A stretch of DNA of 47,154 bases, from positions 1-47,154 of the forward strand of contig JBBQHM010000005.1 of the NCBI GenBank assembly GCA_038323965.1, written 5' to 3'. The position numbers and the translations under genes were made by a program. The notes beneath the pieces were generated by a model. It searched no databases and was not told the origin of the DNA. It saw only the letters and a program-made list of their open reading frames with translations. The stretch is from JBBQHM01 sp038323965. GTDB lineage: Bacteria > Verrucomicrobiota > Verrucomicrobiia > Chthoniobacterales > UBA10450. How positions within the stretch are numbered: position 1 is the stretch's first letter; every line of letters starts with the position of its first letter. Positions 34,694-43,531 of this stretch are shown piece after piece.

Positions 34694-35886
34694 GATTTGT
34701 AGTACTCTCGCAACGCCGGGTCCGACTTCGCTGGGGCAAAGTGTGGTGCTAGACGTTTCAGAAAAAAGTTAACGAAGTCGGAGCGATGGCGCACGTAGGC
34801 ATCGACGCGAACGAGATCCATCCCGAGGCGGAGTTTCGGTTCGTAGGTGAAGGGTGCACTATAATAGCGAGTCAAGCCATGGGCGAGCGCCCAGACGATA
34901 ATGTCTCGGAAGGTTACGTAATAAAGATTGAGGTCATGTGCCACGCTGTAGTCCAGGCCAATATCATTGTCGTAAATAGCGTTTCCGAAAATTGTGCAAA
35001 AGCTGAACGCAACGGCGCGGCGTTCCTGCCGCCAGACAAAATAGCGAAAGCGTCCCGGCATGCGGAGCCCGGCCTCGAGGAAGTAGCTTCGAGTGAAGAC
35101 TTCGAACGTGACCGCGCTTTTGTTCGCAACATTGAGATAGAGCGGGTAAATATCGTCGATAATGCCCGACGAATCATCCAACACTTCAAGCTGAAGGGAA
35201 GGTTGAACGGAATCGGCGTGTCTTAGCTTGCGCCGAATATTTTTCCGGGTCGCTTTGCTTACCTTTGAATCCAGATAGTCGTCGAATGAGGCGACCGTGA
35301 GTGGGAGTTCGAGCGCGGGAAAGCTATCCAGCCTCGCATAGCCGTCTGACATGAGGCAATGAAGGTCCGTCCGTTGCGTCGCTGAAAAATCTTTCAGTGT
35401 AATCAGGGAGATGCGTTCATGGCTGGCCACTTTACGCAGTGCGTCAGCTAGCATAAGCACAGCGTCGGCCAGACGGCCGTCAATGACCCCCAGGGCGCCG
35501 TCGCCGACGAGGCAGCCGGCCATTAGCATCTTACTTCGCAGAAAACGCGGCCGGAGTGATCGTATTCGACCTAGCAGTGATTGGATACCTCGCGGAGCGG
35601 ACGCCGCCAGATCCTGATCAGTGATGATCAATGGCTGGAGAGCGATAGGTGCGCGATCGACTCCGCAGAGAAGGAGATAACGAAAAGTAAAATGTTCGCC
35701 GAGGGTGTCCTCAATTAATCGATAGTAGGCGAAGTCTTTGAGGGATGCGCCAAAGGCTCGCTCCCAGAGGTCGGGCAGAATGTCAGTGGTGCGAGCGAAA
35801 ACATGGGCGGTGCCATGAGCGAGTGTGAATGAAACGATGGGCTGCTTATCAGTAGAGCCCGGTGGAACTATGGCAGCTTCCGACAT
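34690..35886 (-). CDS. GNAT_6 (CelD/BcsL-like) acyltransferase, paralog 2
   Basis: 398 aa, soluble. It contains a FemAB/GNAT-type core: DYLDSKVSKATRKNIRRKLR, FRYFVWRQERRAVAFSFC and DNDIGLDYSVAHDLNLYY. These align directly with the protein at 35895-37067 (FFIWRQQDKVVAFSVC and DEYLGMDYSVALALHLYF), so the two are tandem paralogs. The likely reaction is acyl or aminoacyl transfer to a surface polymer or lipid carrier. It is 8 bp behind paralog 1 and overlaps the SMR-like gene downstream by 4 nt. Confidence 0.85.
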   Translation of the reverse strand: MSEAAIVPPGSTDKQPIVSFTLAHGTAHVFARTTDILPDLWERAFGASLKDFAYYRLIEDTLGEHFTFRYLLLCGVDRAPIALQPLIITDQDLAASAPRGIQSLLGRIRSLRPRFLRSKMLMAGCLVGDGALGVIDGRLADAVLMLADALRKVASHERISLITLKDFSATQRTDLHCLMSDGYARLDSFPALELPLTVASFDDYLDSKVSKATRKNIRRKLRHADSVQPSLQLEVLDDSSGIIDDIYPLYLNVANKSAVTFEVFTRSYFLEAGLRMPGRFRYFVWRQERRAVAFSFCTIFGNAIYDNDIGLDYSVAHDLNLYYVTFRDIIVWALAHGLTRYYSAPFTYEPKLRLGMDLVRVDAYVRHRSDFVNFFLKRLAPHFAPAKSDPALREYYKS

Positions 35887-35894
35887 GGCTGAAC

Positions 35895-37067
35895 TTAAAG
35901 CTCGTGGGCGTTTGGAAATCGTTGGAGCACGGGATCGTGTCGCGTTGGCTCGAAGAGCTTGAGCGCGACGCGGAAAGGTGAATTAAGCAGCTTGGCGGTA
36001 TGCATCACGTAGAGGTCTAACGGGCGCAGATCGCAACCTAGATGAAGTTTCGGATCATAGTTGAGTGGGCTGCTGATGTATGACTGGATACCTTGCTCGA
36101 GCGCCCAGGTGATTATGTCGCGAACGGTATAAAAGTAGAGATGAAGAGCGAGCGCCACGCTGTAGTCCATGCCGAGATATTCATCATAGAGTGTGTCACC
36201 GCAAACCATACAAACACTGAATGCGACAACTTTGTCTTGCTGGCGCCAAATGAAGAAGCGTGCTCGATCGGGCAGCCGCTTTCCCAAGCTAACTAGATAC
36301 TCTTTAGTCAGTCGCTCAAACTTCATGGTGGAGCGCTCGTGAACCTGCAGGTAGAGAGGATAGACTTCGTCGACGTTAGGAGAAATATCGGCGGTGACCT
36401 CCAGTTCTATCTTAGTGGCTTCCTCTGTCTTCCGGAATTTTCGGCGCAACCCTTTGCGAGTAACGCGACCGAGAGTGGCGAGATAGTCATCGAAGCTCTT
36501 ATATCCCAGCCGTAGATGAGTCATTGGCATGCTGGGGATGCGCGCGTAGCCAACACGTGAAAAGGAGCTGAGAACCGCGCGATATTCCAGGGGGAAGTCC
36601 TTCATGACGATGAGCGAAGCACTTAACCGCTTCGCCACTGACTTCAGGCACTCCCTGAGCGCATTAGTGGTCCACTCTGCGTCGTTGTTGCGCAGAATCC
36701 CGAGGTGACCTTCGCCGGACACGCATCCGACCATGAGGATACGCATGGTGAGGAAGCGCGGGAATCGATAGCGAATTGAGGTTGTGAAACTTTTGAGCAT
36801 GCCGCGCGTTCCTTCGTCAAGTTTCTGCCGGACGATGAACATGGGCTGGATCGCTCGAACCACACCGGTGTTGTCTTCGAGCTGGAGATAAAAATGTTCA
36901 AACCCTTCGATCGTGTCGTCGATGATCTCGTAGAATCGGTGGTCCTTGCAGCGACCCTGAAACACGCGATGCCAGAGTTCACAGTTCGGCAAATCTTTCC
37001 GCCGAAGAAGTCGCGCCTGGCCGGTCGAGAAGATGATCGGACTCGCAGCGTCCATTCGTTCAGACAT
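35895..37067 (-). CDS. GNAT_6 (CelD/BcsL-like) acyltransferase, paralog 1
   Basis: 390 aa, soluble. The conserved blocks are DYLATLGRVTRKGLRRKFR, the acyl-CoA-type beta-bulge region RARFFIWRQQDKVVAFS and DEYLGMDYSVA, then SSPLNYDPKLHLGCDL near the end. Same family and order as the 34690-35886 protein; the divergence is clear, so this is an old duplication. The ATG lies 8 nt inside the end of the mechanosensitive channel gene (ATGTCTGA). Confidence 0.85.
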   Translation of the reverse strand: MSERMDAASPIIFSTGQARLLRRKDLPNCELWHRVFQGRCKDHRFYEIIDDTIEGFEHFYLQLEDNTGVVRAIQPMFIVRQKLDEGTRGMLKSFTTSIRYRFPRFLTMRILMVGCVSGEGHLGILRNNDAEWTTNALRECLKSVAKRLSASLIVMKDFPLEYRAVLSSFSRVGYARIPSMPMTHLRLGYKSFDDYLATLGRVTRKGLRRKFRKTEEATKIELEVTADISPNVDEVYPLYLQVHERSTMKFERLTKEYLVSLGKRLPDRARFFIWRQQDKVVAFSVCMVCGDTLYDEYLGMDYSVALALHLYFYTVRDIITWALEQGIQSYISSPLNYDPKLHLGCDLRPLDLYVMHTAKLLNSPFRVALKLFEPTRHDPVLQRFPNAHEL

Positions 37068-38186
37068 CGCCCGCGCGAACGCTGGGCGCTTCGTTTCCTG
37101 AAGCAGTGGCGCGCTCCCGCTGAATCTTTAGAACTCCGCTCCGGATATGAAGATCGCGCTGCGGATTTGGAATCTCGATGCCGGCTTCGCGGAGGTGAAG
37201 TTCGATCAGGAAATTCAGATCACTCTTAAAGCGCCGCGGTTTATGACTCATCTCGGCGCTCCAGACCACAAGCTCGAAATCGATGGAGCTGTCGCCGAAC
37301 TTATCGAGGAACGCGTTGGGCGCGGGTTCGTGGAGCGCCGCGGTATGCTCGCCCGCGGCTGCGATGAAAGCGTTGCGAACTTTCTCAACGTCACTGCCAT
37401 ACGCGACACCAATCGGAATGCGAAAGCGCACTCGCGGGTCGCCGTAAGTCCAGTTGGTGACGGGGGAGTCGATAAATTTCGTGTTGGGCACGATCATCGA
37501 AATGTTGTCGTTCGTGAGAATCACGGTGCTGCGGGCGCGGATTTGTTGCACCTGACCGGCGCGCCGGCGACTTCAACGCGGTCCCCGATGGTGATGGGGC
37601 GTTCGGCGAGGATGACGAGTCCGCTGATGAAATTACTCGCCATATTCTGCAAGCCGACGCCGACCGCACCGGCAAAAACGGTCAGGGCCGCGAGATGAAT
37701 TCCAGTGTTCTCAAGAACGATGAGGACGCCGACTACGAGCACGCCGTTGGCCACGATCTGGGAGATGGCGTATTGCGGAGACCGATCCAGGCCGCTGTGA
37801 ACGAGAAAGCGATTGAAGAGAAAACGCTTCGTGCGGGAAGAGATCCAAAACACCGCGATCAGCAGTCCGATCAGCAGAAAAATCTGCAGCAGGCTCAACG
37901 GCATTCCCGGCAGAGCGGAAGTCCATGAGAGCGGGATACCGGCGGCATTTATCGCTGACACAGTGAAAAAAACGAGCGCGGCACCGCTCAGGATCGTCGT
38001 GACAATGGCCACGAGATTTTTATCCATCCGGAACCTGCTCAGGACTCGACGAACGACTGCGCTCTGGAGAATTCGGGCGAGTAAGAGGCCGAACACGAGG
38101 AGTGCTGCAAACGCGCAAAGGCCGGCCAGCGAGACGTAATTCCGGCCGACCCAAAACAAGGGGCTATAGAAATACGGCAGGTTCAT
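37060..38186 (-). pseudogene. MscS-family mechanosensitive channel, frameshifted
   Basis: Two overlapping frames together make one MscS channel of about 375 aa. Frame 1 (37521-38186) has four TM segments and the pore motif AGAVGVGLQNMASNFISG, then AERPITIGDRVEVAGAP and runs out of frame. Frame 2 (37060-37551) resumes with VQQIRARSTVILTND and IVPNTKFIDSPVTNW, the MscS beta domain, and a C-terminal alpha/beta domain. The break is near 37555-37557: restoring one G (one C on the plus strand, giving CCGGGTCAG) reads through as A-G-A-P-G-Q-V-Q-Q-I. Either a recent inactivating deletion or a sequence error. Confidence 0.88.
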
Positions 38187-38226
38187 CGGCTCAAAGTGTT
38201 CCGCCCAGCGAGAGGCGGCAATGCAT

Positions 38227-38254
38227 AAAAAAACGCGGCCGAGGCCGCGTTTTT
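38227..38254 (-). terminator. Intrinsic terminator of acpP
   Basis: A perfect 12-bp inverted repeat AAAAACGCGGCC (38229-38240) / GGCCGCGTTTTT (38243-38254) lies 22 bases after the acpP stop. On the minus strand the stem is followed by a run of seven T. It separates acpP from the channel/acyltransferase cluster. It is nearly symmetrical and could also act on plus-strand transcripts. Confidence 0.88.
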
Positions 38255-38276
38255 CTCAAAGCTATGGAATCGCGCG

Positions 38277-38528
38277 TTAAGACTGAGTCTTCGCGCGTTC
38301 CTCGATGTATTTCACGACGTCGCCGACAGTCTGCAGTTTCTCTGCATCTTCGTCCGGCACTTCGACGGAAAACTCCTCTTCAAAGGCCATCACTAACTCG
38401 ACGATGTCGAGTGAATCGGCCCCGAGGTCTTCGATGAACGAAGCCTGCGGTGTCACTTGCTCCGGATTTACGCCGAGCTGTTCGACGATGATGTCCTTTA
38501 CCTTCTCTTCAATTGGTTTGTCTGACAT
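38277..38528 (-). CDS. acpP: Acyl carrier protein
   Basis: 83 aa, acidic. The phosphopantetheine site is S39 in LGADSLDIVELV. Length and the terminal TVGDVVKYIEERAK are typical of fatty-acid-synthesis AcpP. Monocistronic here, with a putative promoter upstream and a terminator downstream. The fab genes that often flank acpP are absent. Confidence 0.97.
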   Translation of the reverse strand: MSDKPIEEKVKDIIVEQLGVNPEQVTPQASFIEDLGADSLDIVELVMAFEEEFSVEVPDEDAEKLQTVGDVVKYIEERAKTQS

Positions 38529-38600
38529 AAAAACTGTTTGGTTAGTCGCGCACGGTCGCCCCGGCCGTGACACGTTCGCAAGTAAATTAAATCGGAAGGT

Positions 38601-38606
38601 TGTCAA
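38601..38606 (-). promoter_or_regulatory. Possible -35 box (TTGACA) of acpP
   Basis: On the minus strand TTGACA lies 73 bases upstream of the acpP ATG, followed by an AT-rich stretch (GATTTAATTTACTT) where a -10 element would be expected, though no good TATAAT match is seen. The 155-bp intergenic region must serve both acpP and the divergent 516-aa gene. Confidence 0.4.
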
Positions 38607-38683
38607 TTTAATTCCGGGCGCAAAAAGACTGGTTCGACGTCGCACCGGTTTACATCGCGAGTCCTTGCGAGTACTGAGACGGA

Positions 38684-40234
38684 GTGAGCGAGCCCGAGAA
38701 TATTGCCATCGACGTGATCGATCTGAAGTTTCTGCCCGACTGGGTGAAAGAGGGCGGGGATGCTCCCGATTATTCCAGTTTCGAAGGCGAGGATGAATCG
38801 GGCGCTGGTCGCAGGGATCGCCCGCAGCGGGATCGCGGACCGCGCCGGGATGATCGCCGGCGAAAAGATCCGCGCCAGGCCGAGAAGCGGGGCCCGGGCC
38901 GTGAGGGAAGAAGCGGAGCGGGGGAGCGACGGCCGCCGCAGCGTGATGCTCGACCGCCAACGCGGGAGCACGAACAGCCATTGCCCGATGTCGGTATCCG
39001 GTTTCTCCCGAATCAACCGGTGTTTGAAAGCGTGGTCACGCAGATCAAGTCCGGCTCGATCGCTTATTCTGTGTTTTCGCTCGCGCGATTGTTTCTGGAA
39101 AAACCGGAACGCTATAGCGTTCGCGTGACTTCTTCGGAAGCGACGAAGCTGCTTCGCCTCGGAGAAAAGGGTGCGATTGCAACGAACCGTGCCCTTCTTG
39201 AGGGGATGGCGTTCCGTTCCATGCAGGCGGAGTTTTACAATGTGGAGACGAGTGAATCGGAACCGATCAAAGGGAACTTTACCAATGTTGCGCGCGATCG
39301 CGTCAGCGGCGATTTGCTTGGTCCAACGAATCATCACGGCTATCAACCAGCGCTTCGATCGCTCTACGAGCAGCGCTACAGCCGGAGGATGTCGTTCGGC
39401 GAGTACCAGCGGCAGATTCAAATTGTGAACGATCCAGCGGTTGTCGAGCAATGGAAGGAGCAGGCTCGCAGTGTCACCACCTACACGGCGAAAAACGGGG
39501 ATGCACCGGCAACTTTCGCATCCGCTTCAGACGCGGAGAAAGATTTCCGCCAGCATCATCTGCCAGCATTAATCGCCGAGGTACCCGAGGCGGTGATTGA
39601 TGGCGTCTCGAGCAGAAGTCTGCAGGATCGTCCGCTGGCTCGCGCGATCGAAAATGCGTGGTCGGTCGAGACGCGTTCACCCTCGAACATGATGCAGGAA
39701 TTAGCGGGTCAGCTGCGCGGCGGCGGCCTTACCATTTTCCGGCACAAACGCGGGATGCTTTTCGTTTCGCCAATCCGGCCACGACCGCTGGAATCGGCCT
39801 CCACCGTAACAAATTCATTGCGGGGAATTCTTGACTCCGCCGCCGCCAATCCTGGAATCACGCGCAAGGCGCTGGCGGATAAATTGATCCCGGCCTCAGA
39901 AGTCGCCGAGCAAAACGAGCGGGCGAAGATGAGTCTCGCGGCCGACCTACGCTGGCTTATCGGCGAAGGTCACGTCATTGAGTTCAATAACGGCACGCTG
40001 GATCTGCCCCGGGTAAAAGCCGCTCCGACTTCACAAAATAGCCCCGGTGTAGCGCCGAAGAGCGAAGAGCCGCCAGCGGCTCCGATTAGCACTGAGCCCA
40101 GTCCTGAGCTTGCGGCGAAGGAAATCGAGCCAGCGCCAGAAGTCGCGACAGAAGCGGTGGAACCGGCAGCGACCAAGCCGGCCGATCAATCACCCACGAC
40201 CTTGAGCGCGGGCGAAGGCGTCACACCTTCGTAG
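38684..40234 (+). CDS. Conserved-looking protein of unknown function with disordered basic N-region
   Basis: 516 aa from GTG 38684. Residues 1-20 are hydrophobic/acidic (IDVIDLKFLPDWVKE), residues 40-100 an Arg/Asp/Gln/Gly-rich disordered region (RRDRPQRDRGPRRDDRRR), and residues 105-440 a folded part with LPDVGIRFLPNQPVFESV, KPERYSVRVT, RSLYEQRYSRRMSF, GLTIFRHKRGMLFVSP and a winged-helix-like NPGITRKALADKLI. Residues 445-516 are an Ala/Pro/Glu tail. No catalytic motif is recognised; the mix suggests nucleic-acid binding. The 3' end runs 49 bp over the convergent panD gene. Confidence 0.75.
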   Translation: MSEPENIAIDVIDLKFLPDWVKEGGDAPDYSSFEGEDESGAGRRDRPQRDRGPRRDDRRRKDPRQAEKRGPGREGRSGAGERRPPQRDARPPTREHEQPLPDVGIRFLPNQPVFESVVTQIKSGSIAYSVFSLARLFLEKPERYSVRVTSSEATKLLRLGEKGAIATNRALLEGMAFRSMQAEFYNVETSESEPIKGNFTNVARDRVSGDLLGPTNHHGYQPALRSLYEQRYSRRMSFGEYQRQIQIVNDPAVVEQWKEQARSVTTYTAKNGDAPATFASASDAEKDFRQHHLPALIAEVPEAVIDGVSSRSLQDRPLARAIENAWSVETRSPSNMMQELAGQLRGGGLTIFRHKRGMLFVSPIRPRPLESASTVTNSLRGILDSAAANPGITRKALADKLIPASEVAEQNERAKMSLAADLRWLIGEGHVIEFNNGTLDLPRVKAAPTSQNSPGVAPKSEEPPAAPISTEPSPELAAKEIEPAPEVATEAVEPAATKPADQSPTTLSAGEGVTPS

Positions 40235-40581
40235 CGCACAATTCCGTTCTTCTCGTCGAGCACGAGAATCTGCGGACGCTGTGTCGCGGCTTCCTCCGGG
40301 GTGTAATTCCCAAAATTCATGATCGTGATCCGATCGCCAATTTTCCCCAGATGCGCCGTGGCGCCGTTAAGTTCGATCGCGCCGCGATGGGGTGCGCCGT
40401 AGATCACATACGTCTCGAAGCGCTCGCCGTTATTGAGATTGCCGACGAGAATTTTCTCGTACTCGCGCAGGCTCACCAATTCCGCGAGATCGGATGAAAT
40501 CGTGAGGCTGCCTTCGTAGTGCAGGCTGGCGCCGGTGACGGTGGCGCGATGCAACTTGGATTTAAGAAGCGTAACGTGCAT
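40186..40581 (-). CDS. panD: Aspartate 1-decarboxylase PanD
   Basis: Makes beta-alanine for pantothenate/CoA from L-aspartate; pyruvoyl enzyme. 131 aa. With ATG 40581 as start, the self-cleavage site is G24-S25 (HYEGSLTI) and K9 is in KSKLHRATVT, exactly the E. coli numbering; a GTG one codon earlier is less likely. Conserved YVIYGAPHRGAIELNGA follows. Downstream of rpmB on the same strand (23 bp). The 3' end overlaps the convergent 516-aa gene. Confidence 0.96.
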   Translation of the reverse strand: MHVTLLKSKLHRATVTGASLHYEGSLTISSDLAELVSLREYEKILVGNLNNGERFETYVIYGAPHRGAIELNGATAHLGKIGDRITIMNFGNYTPEEAATQRPQILVLDEKNGIVRYEGVTPSPALKVVGD

Positions 40582-40604
40582 CACCGCAACGCCGGAGGGC
40601 AGAT

Positions 40605-40874
40605 CTAGGCGGCGATGATGCCGGCTTTTTTCAACGCGCTATAGGCGCCGTTTTTATTGATTGTCTTAAGCCCGCGCGCGGTGATCCGGACGCGGATATA
40701 TTTCTTAAGCTCAGGCACCCAGATGCGATGCTGATGCAAATTGGGCGAGAACGTACGGGGCACATTCTTCGTCACGTGCCGCCCGACGCCGCCCTTTTTC
40801 TTGGCCATACCACGGCGATGAATAATGCTGCCGCGAGTGACCTTTGATCCTGTGATGCTACAAACTCTGCTCAT
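40605..40874 (-). CDS. rpmB: 50S ribosomal protein L28
   Basis: 89 aa. Typical L28 with SRVCSITGSKVTRGS at the start, FSPNLHQHRIWVPELKKYIR and RITARGLKTINKNG. No zinc-binding C-x-x-C pair, so the C(-) form. An AAGGCAG ribosome-binding site precedes the ATG. rpmG (L33), often adjacent, is not present. Confidence 0.96.
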   Translation of the reverse strand: MSRVCSITGSKVTRGSIIHRRGMAKKKGGVGRHVTKNVPRTFSPNLHQHRIWVPELKKYIRVRITARGLKTINKNGAYSALKKAGIIAA

Positions 40875-40921
40875 AAATCTGCCTTAAAAAAGCCGCGTAA
40901 ACTGGTGTGCAGAGGGCGATT

Positions 40922-40938
40922 GGTCAAGCGATTTGACC
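40922..40938. promoter_or_regulatory. Inverted repeat between divergent rpmB and the oxidoreductase gene
   Basis: GGTCAA-gcgat-TTGACC is a 6-bp dyad with a 5-bp spacer, in the 128-bp region shared by two divergent genes. The right arm also reads as a TTGAC-type -35 for the plus strand and the left arm for the minus strand, so it may be overlapping divergent promoters or an operator. Confidence 0.35.
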
Positions 40939-41002
40939 TGCGAACCTTTTCGTAGTTGAACGGGCATCCAATCGCACGGTCAAACGTATCTCCCGTTATC
41001 TC

Positions 41003-42037
41003 ATGAGCCGCTCCAATCACAAACTTCGCATCGGCATCATCGGCGCCGGCGACATCGTCCGTAAACGTCATCTCCCAGCGTTGTTGCGCGATGGTGACGT
41101 GGAAATATCCGCACTCTCCAATTCCAGTTACGCGAGTGCGGAAAAGTTTTGCGCGGAGAACGTGCCCGGCGCCTTGCCTATGCAAAATTGGGCCGACCTG
41201 CTCGCGCTGCCCGATCTCGACATTATCTGGATTGGCACTCCGCCTTACATGCATTCCGCGGTCACGGTGTCGGCGCTGGAAGCGGGCAAACATGTTTTTT
41301 GCCAGGCTCGCATGTCGAGCGACCTGGCCGAAGCGGAGGAAATGCTCGCGACTTCCCGTCGATTCCCCGAGCTGGTGACGATGCTCTGTCCGCCGCCGTA
41401 CGGGATGCGCGGCGATCTTGTCGTGAAGAGAATGCTCGCGGACGAAGTGATCGGTCGTCCGCATCACGTGCGGCTGCAGAGTTTTCACGGCAATTATCTT
41501 GATCCAGCGCTGCCGCCGCATTGGCGGCAACGCATCGAGATCAGCGGTCTGAATGTCATGACTCTCGGCATTTACGTGGAAGTGATACAGCGCTGGCTCG
41601 GCGATATCACGGGGGTCTCGGCACACGGGAAAGTCGTGATCCCCGTTCGTGATGGTTACGAAGTGATCGTACCCGATATTTTGAATGTCCTCTGCACCTT
41701 CGGGAATGGTGCGGAAGGAGTGTTAGAATTTAGCGGCGTTCATCCTGGAACGGCCGGTGATCGGCTCGAAATCCACGGCGATGCCGGGAAACTTACTTAC
41801 GATTTCACCGCGGATACGATTGCGATCGAAACGCCGGACGGGGATTCACGCATTGTTGAGGTGCCTCGGGAATTGGAACGGGAATGGACTGTCGAAGACG
41901 ATTTTTTATCGGCGGTGCGATCGCGCGGCCGCATGCGTCCGCGGCCGGATTTCGATGAAGGCGTGCGGTATATGCGCGTGGTGCAGGCAGTAGCCGATTC
42001 GCGCGCGGGGCAAGAGTTCGTGCCGGTCAGGTTTTAG
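41003..42037 (+). CDS. Gfo/Idh/MocA family oxidoreductase
   Basis: 344 aa. N-terminal Rossmann domain with IGIIGAGDIVRKRHLPAL and IWIGTPPYMHSAVTVSALEAGKHV shortened to the typical P-P-x-x-H; the usual catalytic E-K-P motif is replaced by CQARMSSDLAEAEEML, lacking the standard EKP lysine. C-terminal alpha/beta domain present. Substrate unknown; loss of the Lys may change the chemistry. Gap of 76 bp to prpD, so it could be co-transcribed with the methylcitrate genes. Confidence 0.9.
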   Translation: MSRSNHKLRIGIIGAGDIVRKRHLPALLRDGDVEISALSNSSYASAEKFCAENVPGALPMQNWADLLALPDLDIIWIGTPPYMHSAVTVSALEAGKHVFCQARMSSDLAEAEEMLATSRRFPELVTMLCPPPYGMRGDLVVKRMLADEVIGRPHHVRLQSFHGNYLDPALPPHWRQRIEISGLNVMTLGIYVEVIQRWLGDITGVSAHGKVVIPVRDGYEVIVPDILNVLCTFGNGAEGVLEFSGVHPGTAGDRLEIHGDAGKLTYDFTADTIAIETPDGDSRIVEVPRELEREWTVEDDFLSAVRSRGRMRPRPDFDEGVRYMRVVQAVADSRAGQEFVPVRF

Positions 42038-42113
42038 CGCCGCGCACCGCGTTTGTTGGACGGACTTTGTTGCCGTCGTCCGTTTCGTCGACAGATTGGG
42101 GATTCCCTTTCTC

Positions 42114-43508
42114 ATGACGAAATCACTGGCCCATCAGCTTGCCGAGTATGCGTGCGCACTGCGCTTCGAAGATCTTTCCCGGAACGTCGTCCATGAGGTA
42201 AAGCGTCGCCTCATCGATTCATTAGGGTGCGCGCTCGGCGCGTGGAACGAAGAGCCGTGCACGATTGCGCGGACGGTGGTTTCGGATTTTTCGGCGAAAA
42301 ACGGCGCGACGGTCATCGGCACGTCGCACAAGGCGCCGCCGGATTGGGCCGCGTTCGCGAATGGCTGCTGTATTCGCTATTTCGATTACAACGACACCTA
42401 TCTGTCGAAAGAACCGGCACATCCGAGCGACAATTTTGCCGCGGTGCTCGCGACGGCCGAGAGCGTCAGCGCAACGGGCAAAGAGATCATTCTGGCGACG
42501 GCGATCGCCTATGAAGTGCAGTGCCGTTTCTGCGATGCGGCGAGTATTCGCGCGCGTGGCTGGGACCATCCGACTTATGGCGCGTTTTCGACAGCGCTGG
42601 CGTGCGCGAAGTTGATGAAACTCGATCCGGAGCGGACACGCCACGCGATTAATATCGCCGGGGTTCATTGCGCGGCGTTTCGGCAGGCGCGTGTGGGCGA
42701 GCTTTCGCATTGGAAAGGCGTGGCCTTTGCAAATGCAGCTCGGCTGGGAGTTTATGCAGCGCTGCTCGCGCGCGCCGGGATGACGGGGCCTGCGCCAATC
42801 TTCGAAGGCGCGATGGGATTCGAGAAGGAACTCGGGGTTTCGTTGGGCAACGTCGGCGAAATCTTCGATAAGACGAAGGAGGCGGTCGCAGGCGAAGGTC
42901 CCGCTTCGATGATTCTCAAGACGAGCATTAAGTATTGGCCAGCCGAGTATCACAGCCAAAGCGCAATCGAAGCTGCGCTCTTTTTGCGAACTCAGATTCC
43001 CGATCTCTCGCAGGTGGAATCCATGGTGATCGAAAGTCACGATGCCTCGGTGGATATCATCGGCAGTGAGCCGGAAAAATGGAAACCGCAGCAGCGTGAA
43101 ACCGCCGACCACAGCCTGCCCTACATCACGGCGGTGGCGCTGATCGATGGCGAAGTCACCGACAAGCAATTCGCGCCGGAGCGCTTCACCGAACCGGGTA
43201 TTGTCGACTTCCTGCAAAAGGTAAAAGTGGAGCGGAATGACGAGCTCAGCGCGTTGTACGCCGAGGCGGTGGCGAACATCGTGCACATCACTTTGAAAGA
43301 CGGACGCACGTTGACGAAGCGAGTCGATTATCCGCTCGGAAACGCCAAGAACCGGCTGAAGGACGCCGAAGTGGAAGCGAAATTTTTTAGTCTCGCCGCG
43401 CCGAAGATCACAAAAAAGGGCGCCGATGGAGTGGTTGAGCAATGCTGGAAGCTCGACGGGGCGGCGAGCGTTTCGAGTCTGATGGAGTCGCTTGCGATTA
43501 AAGCGTGA
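42114..43508 (+). CDS. prpD: 2-methylcitrate dehydratase PrpD
   Basis: 464 aa from ATG 42114. Converts 2-methylcitrate to 2-methyl-cis-aconitate in propionate breakdown. MmgE/PrpD family features: RRLIDSLGCALGAW, YFDYNDTYLSKEPAHPSDN, the KYWPAEYHSQSAIEAAL segment and HITLKDGRTLTKRVDYPLG near the end. First gene of the prpD-prpB-prpC set; a 102-bp gap with an inverted repeat follows. Confidence 0.95.
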   Translation: MTKSLAHQLAEYACALRFEDLSRNVVHEVKRRLIDSLGCALGAWNEEPCTIARTVVSDFSAKNGATVIGTSHKAPPDWAAFANGCCIRYFDYNDTYLSKEPAHPSDNFAAVLATAESVSATGKEIILATAIAYEVQCRFCDAASIRARGWDHPTYGAFSTALACAKLMKLDPERTRHAINIAGVHCAAFRQARVGELSHWKGVAFANAARLGVYAALLARAGMTGPAPIFEGAMGFEKELGVSLGNVGEIFDKTKEAVAGEGPASMILKTSIKYWPAEYHSQSAIEAALFLRTQIPDLSQVESMVIESHDASVDIIGSEPEKWKPQQRETADHSLPYITAVALIDGEVTDKQFAPERFTEPGIVDFLQKVKVERNDELSALYAEAVANIVHITLKDGRTLTKRVDYPLGNAKNRLKDAEVEAKFFSLAAPKITKKGADGVVEQCWKLDGAASVSSLMESLAIKA

Positions 43509-43531
43509 GACGGCCATTCCACAGAGTTTCG

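Noticed and set aside
38603..39451. 282-codon minus-strand ORF
   Set aside because: It is antisense to the 516-aa gene and crosses the acpP upstream region; no domain seen.
42222..43517. 431-codon minus-strand ORF
   Set aside because: It is antisense to most of prpD, has Arg/His-rich shadow-frame composition and no recognisable domain.
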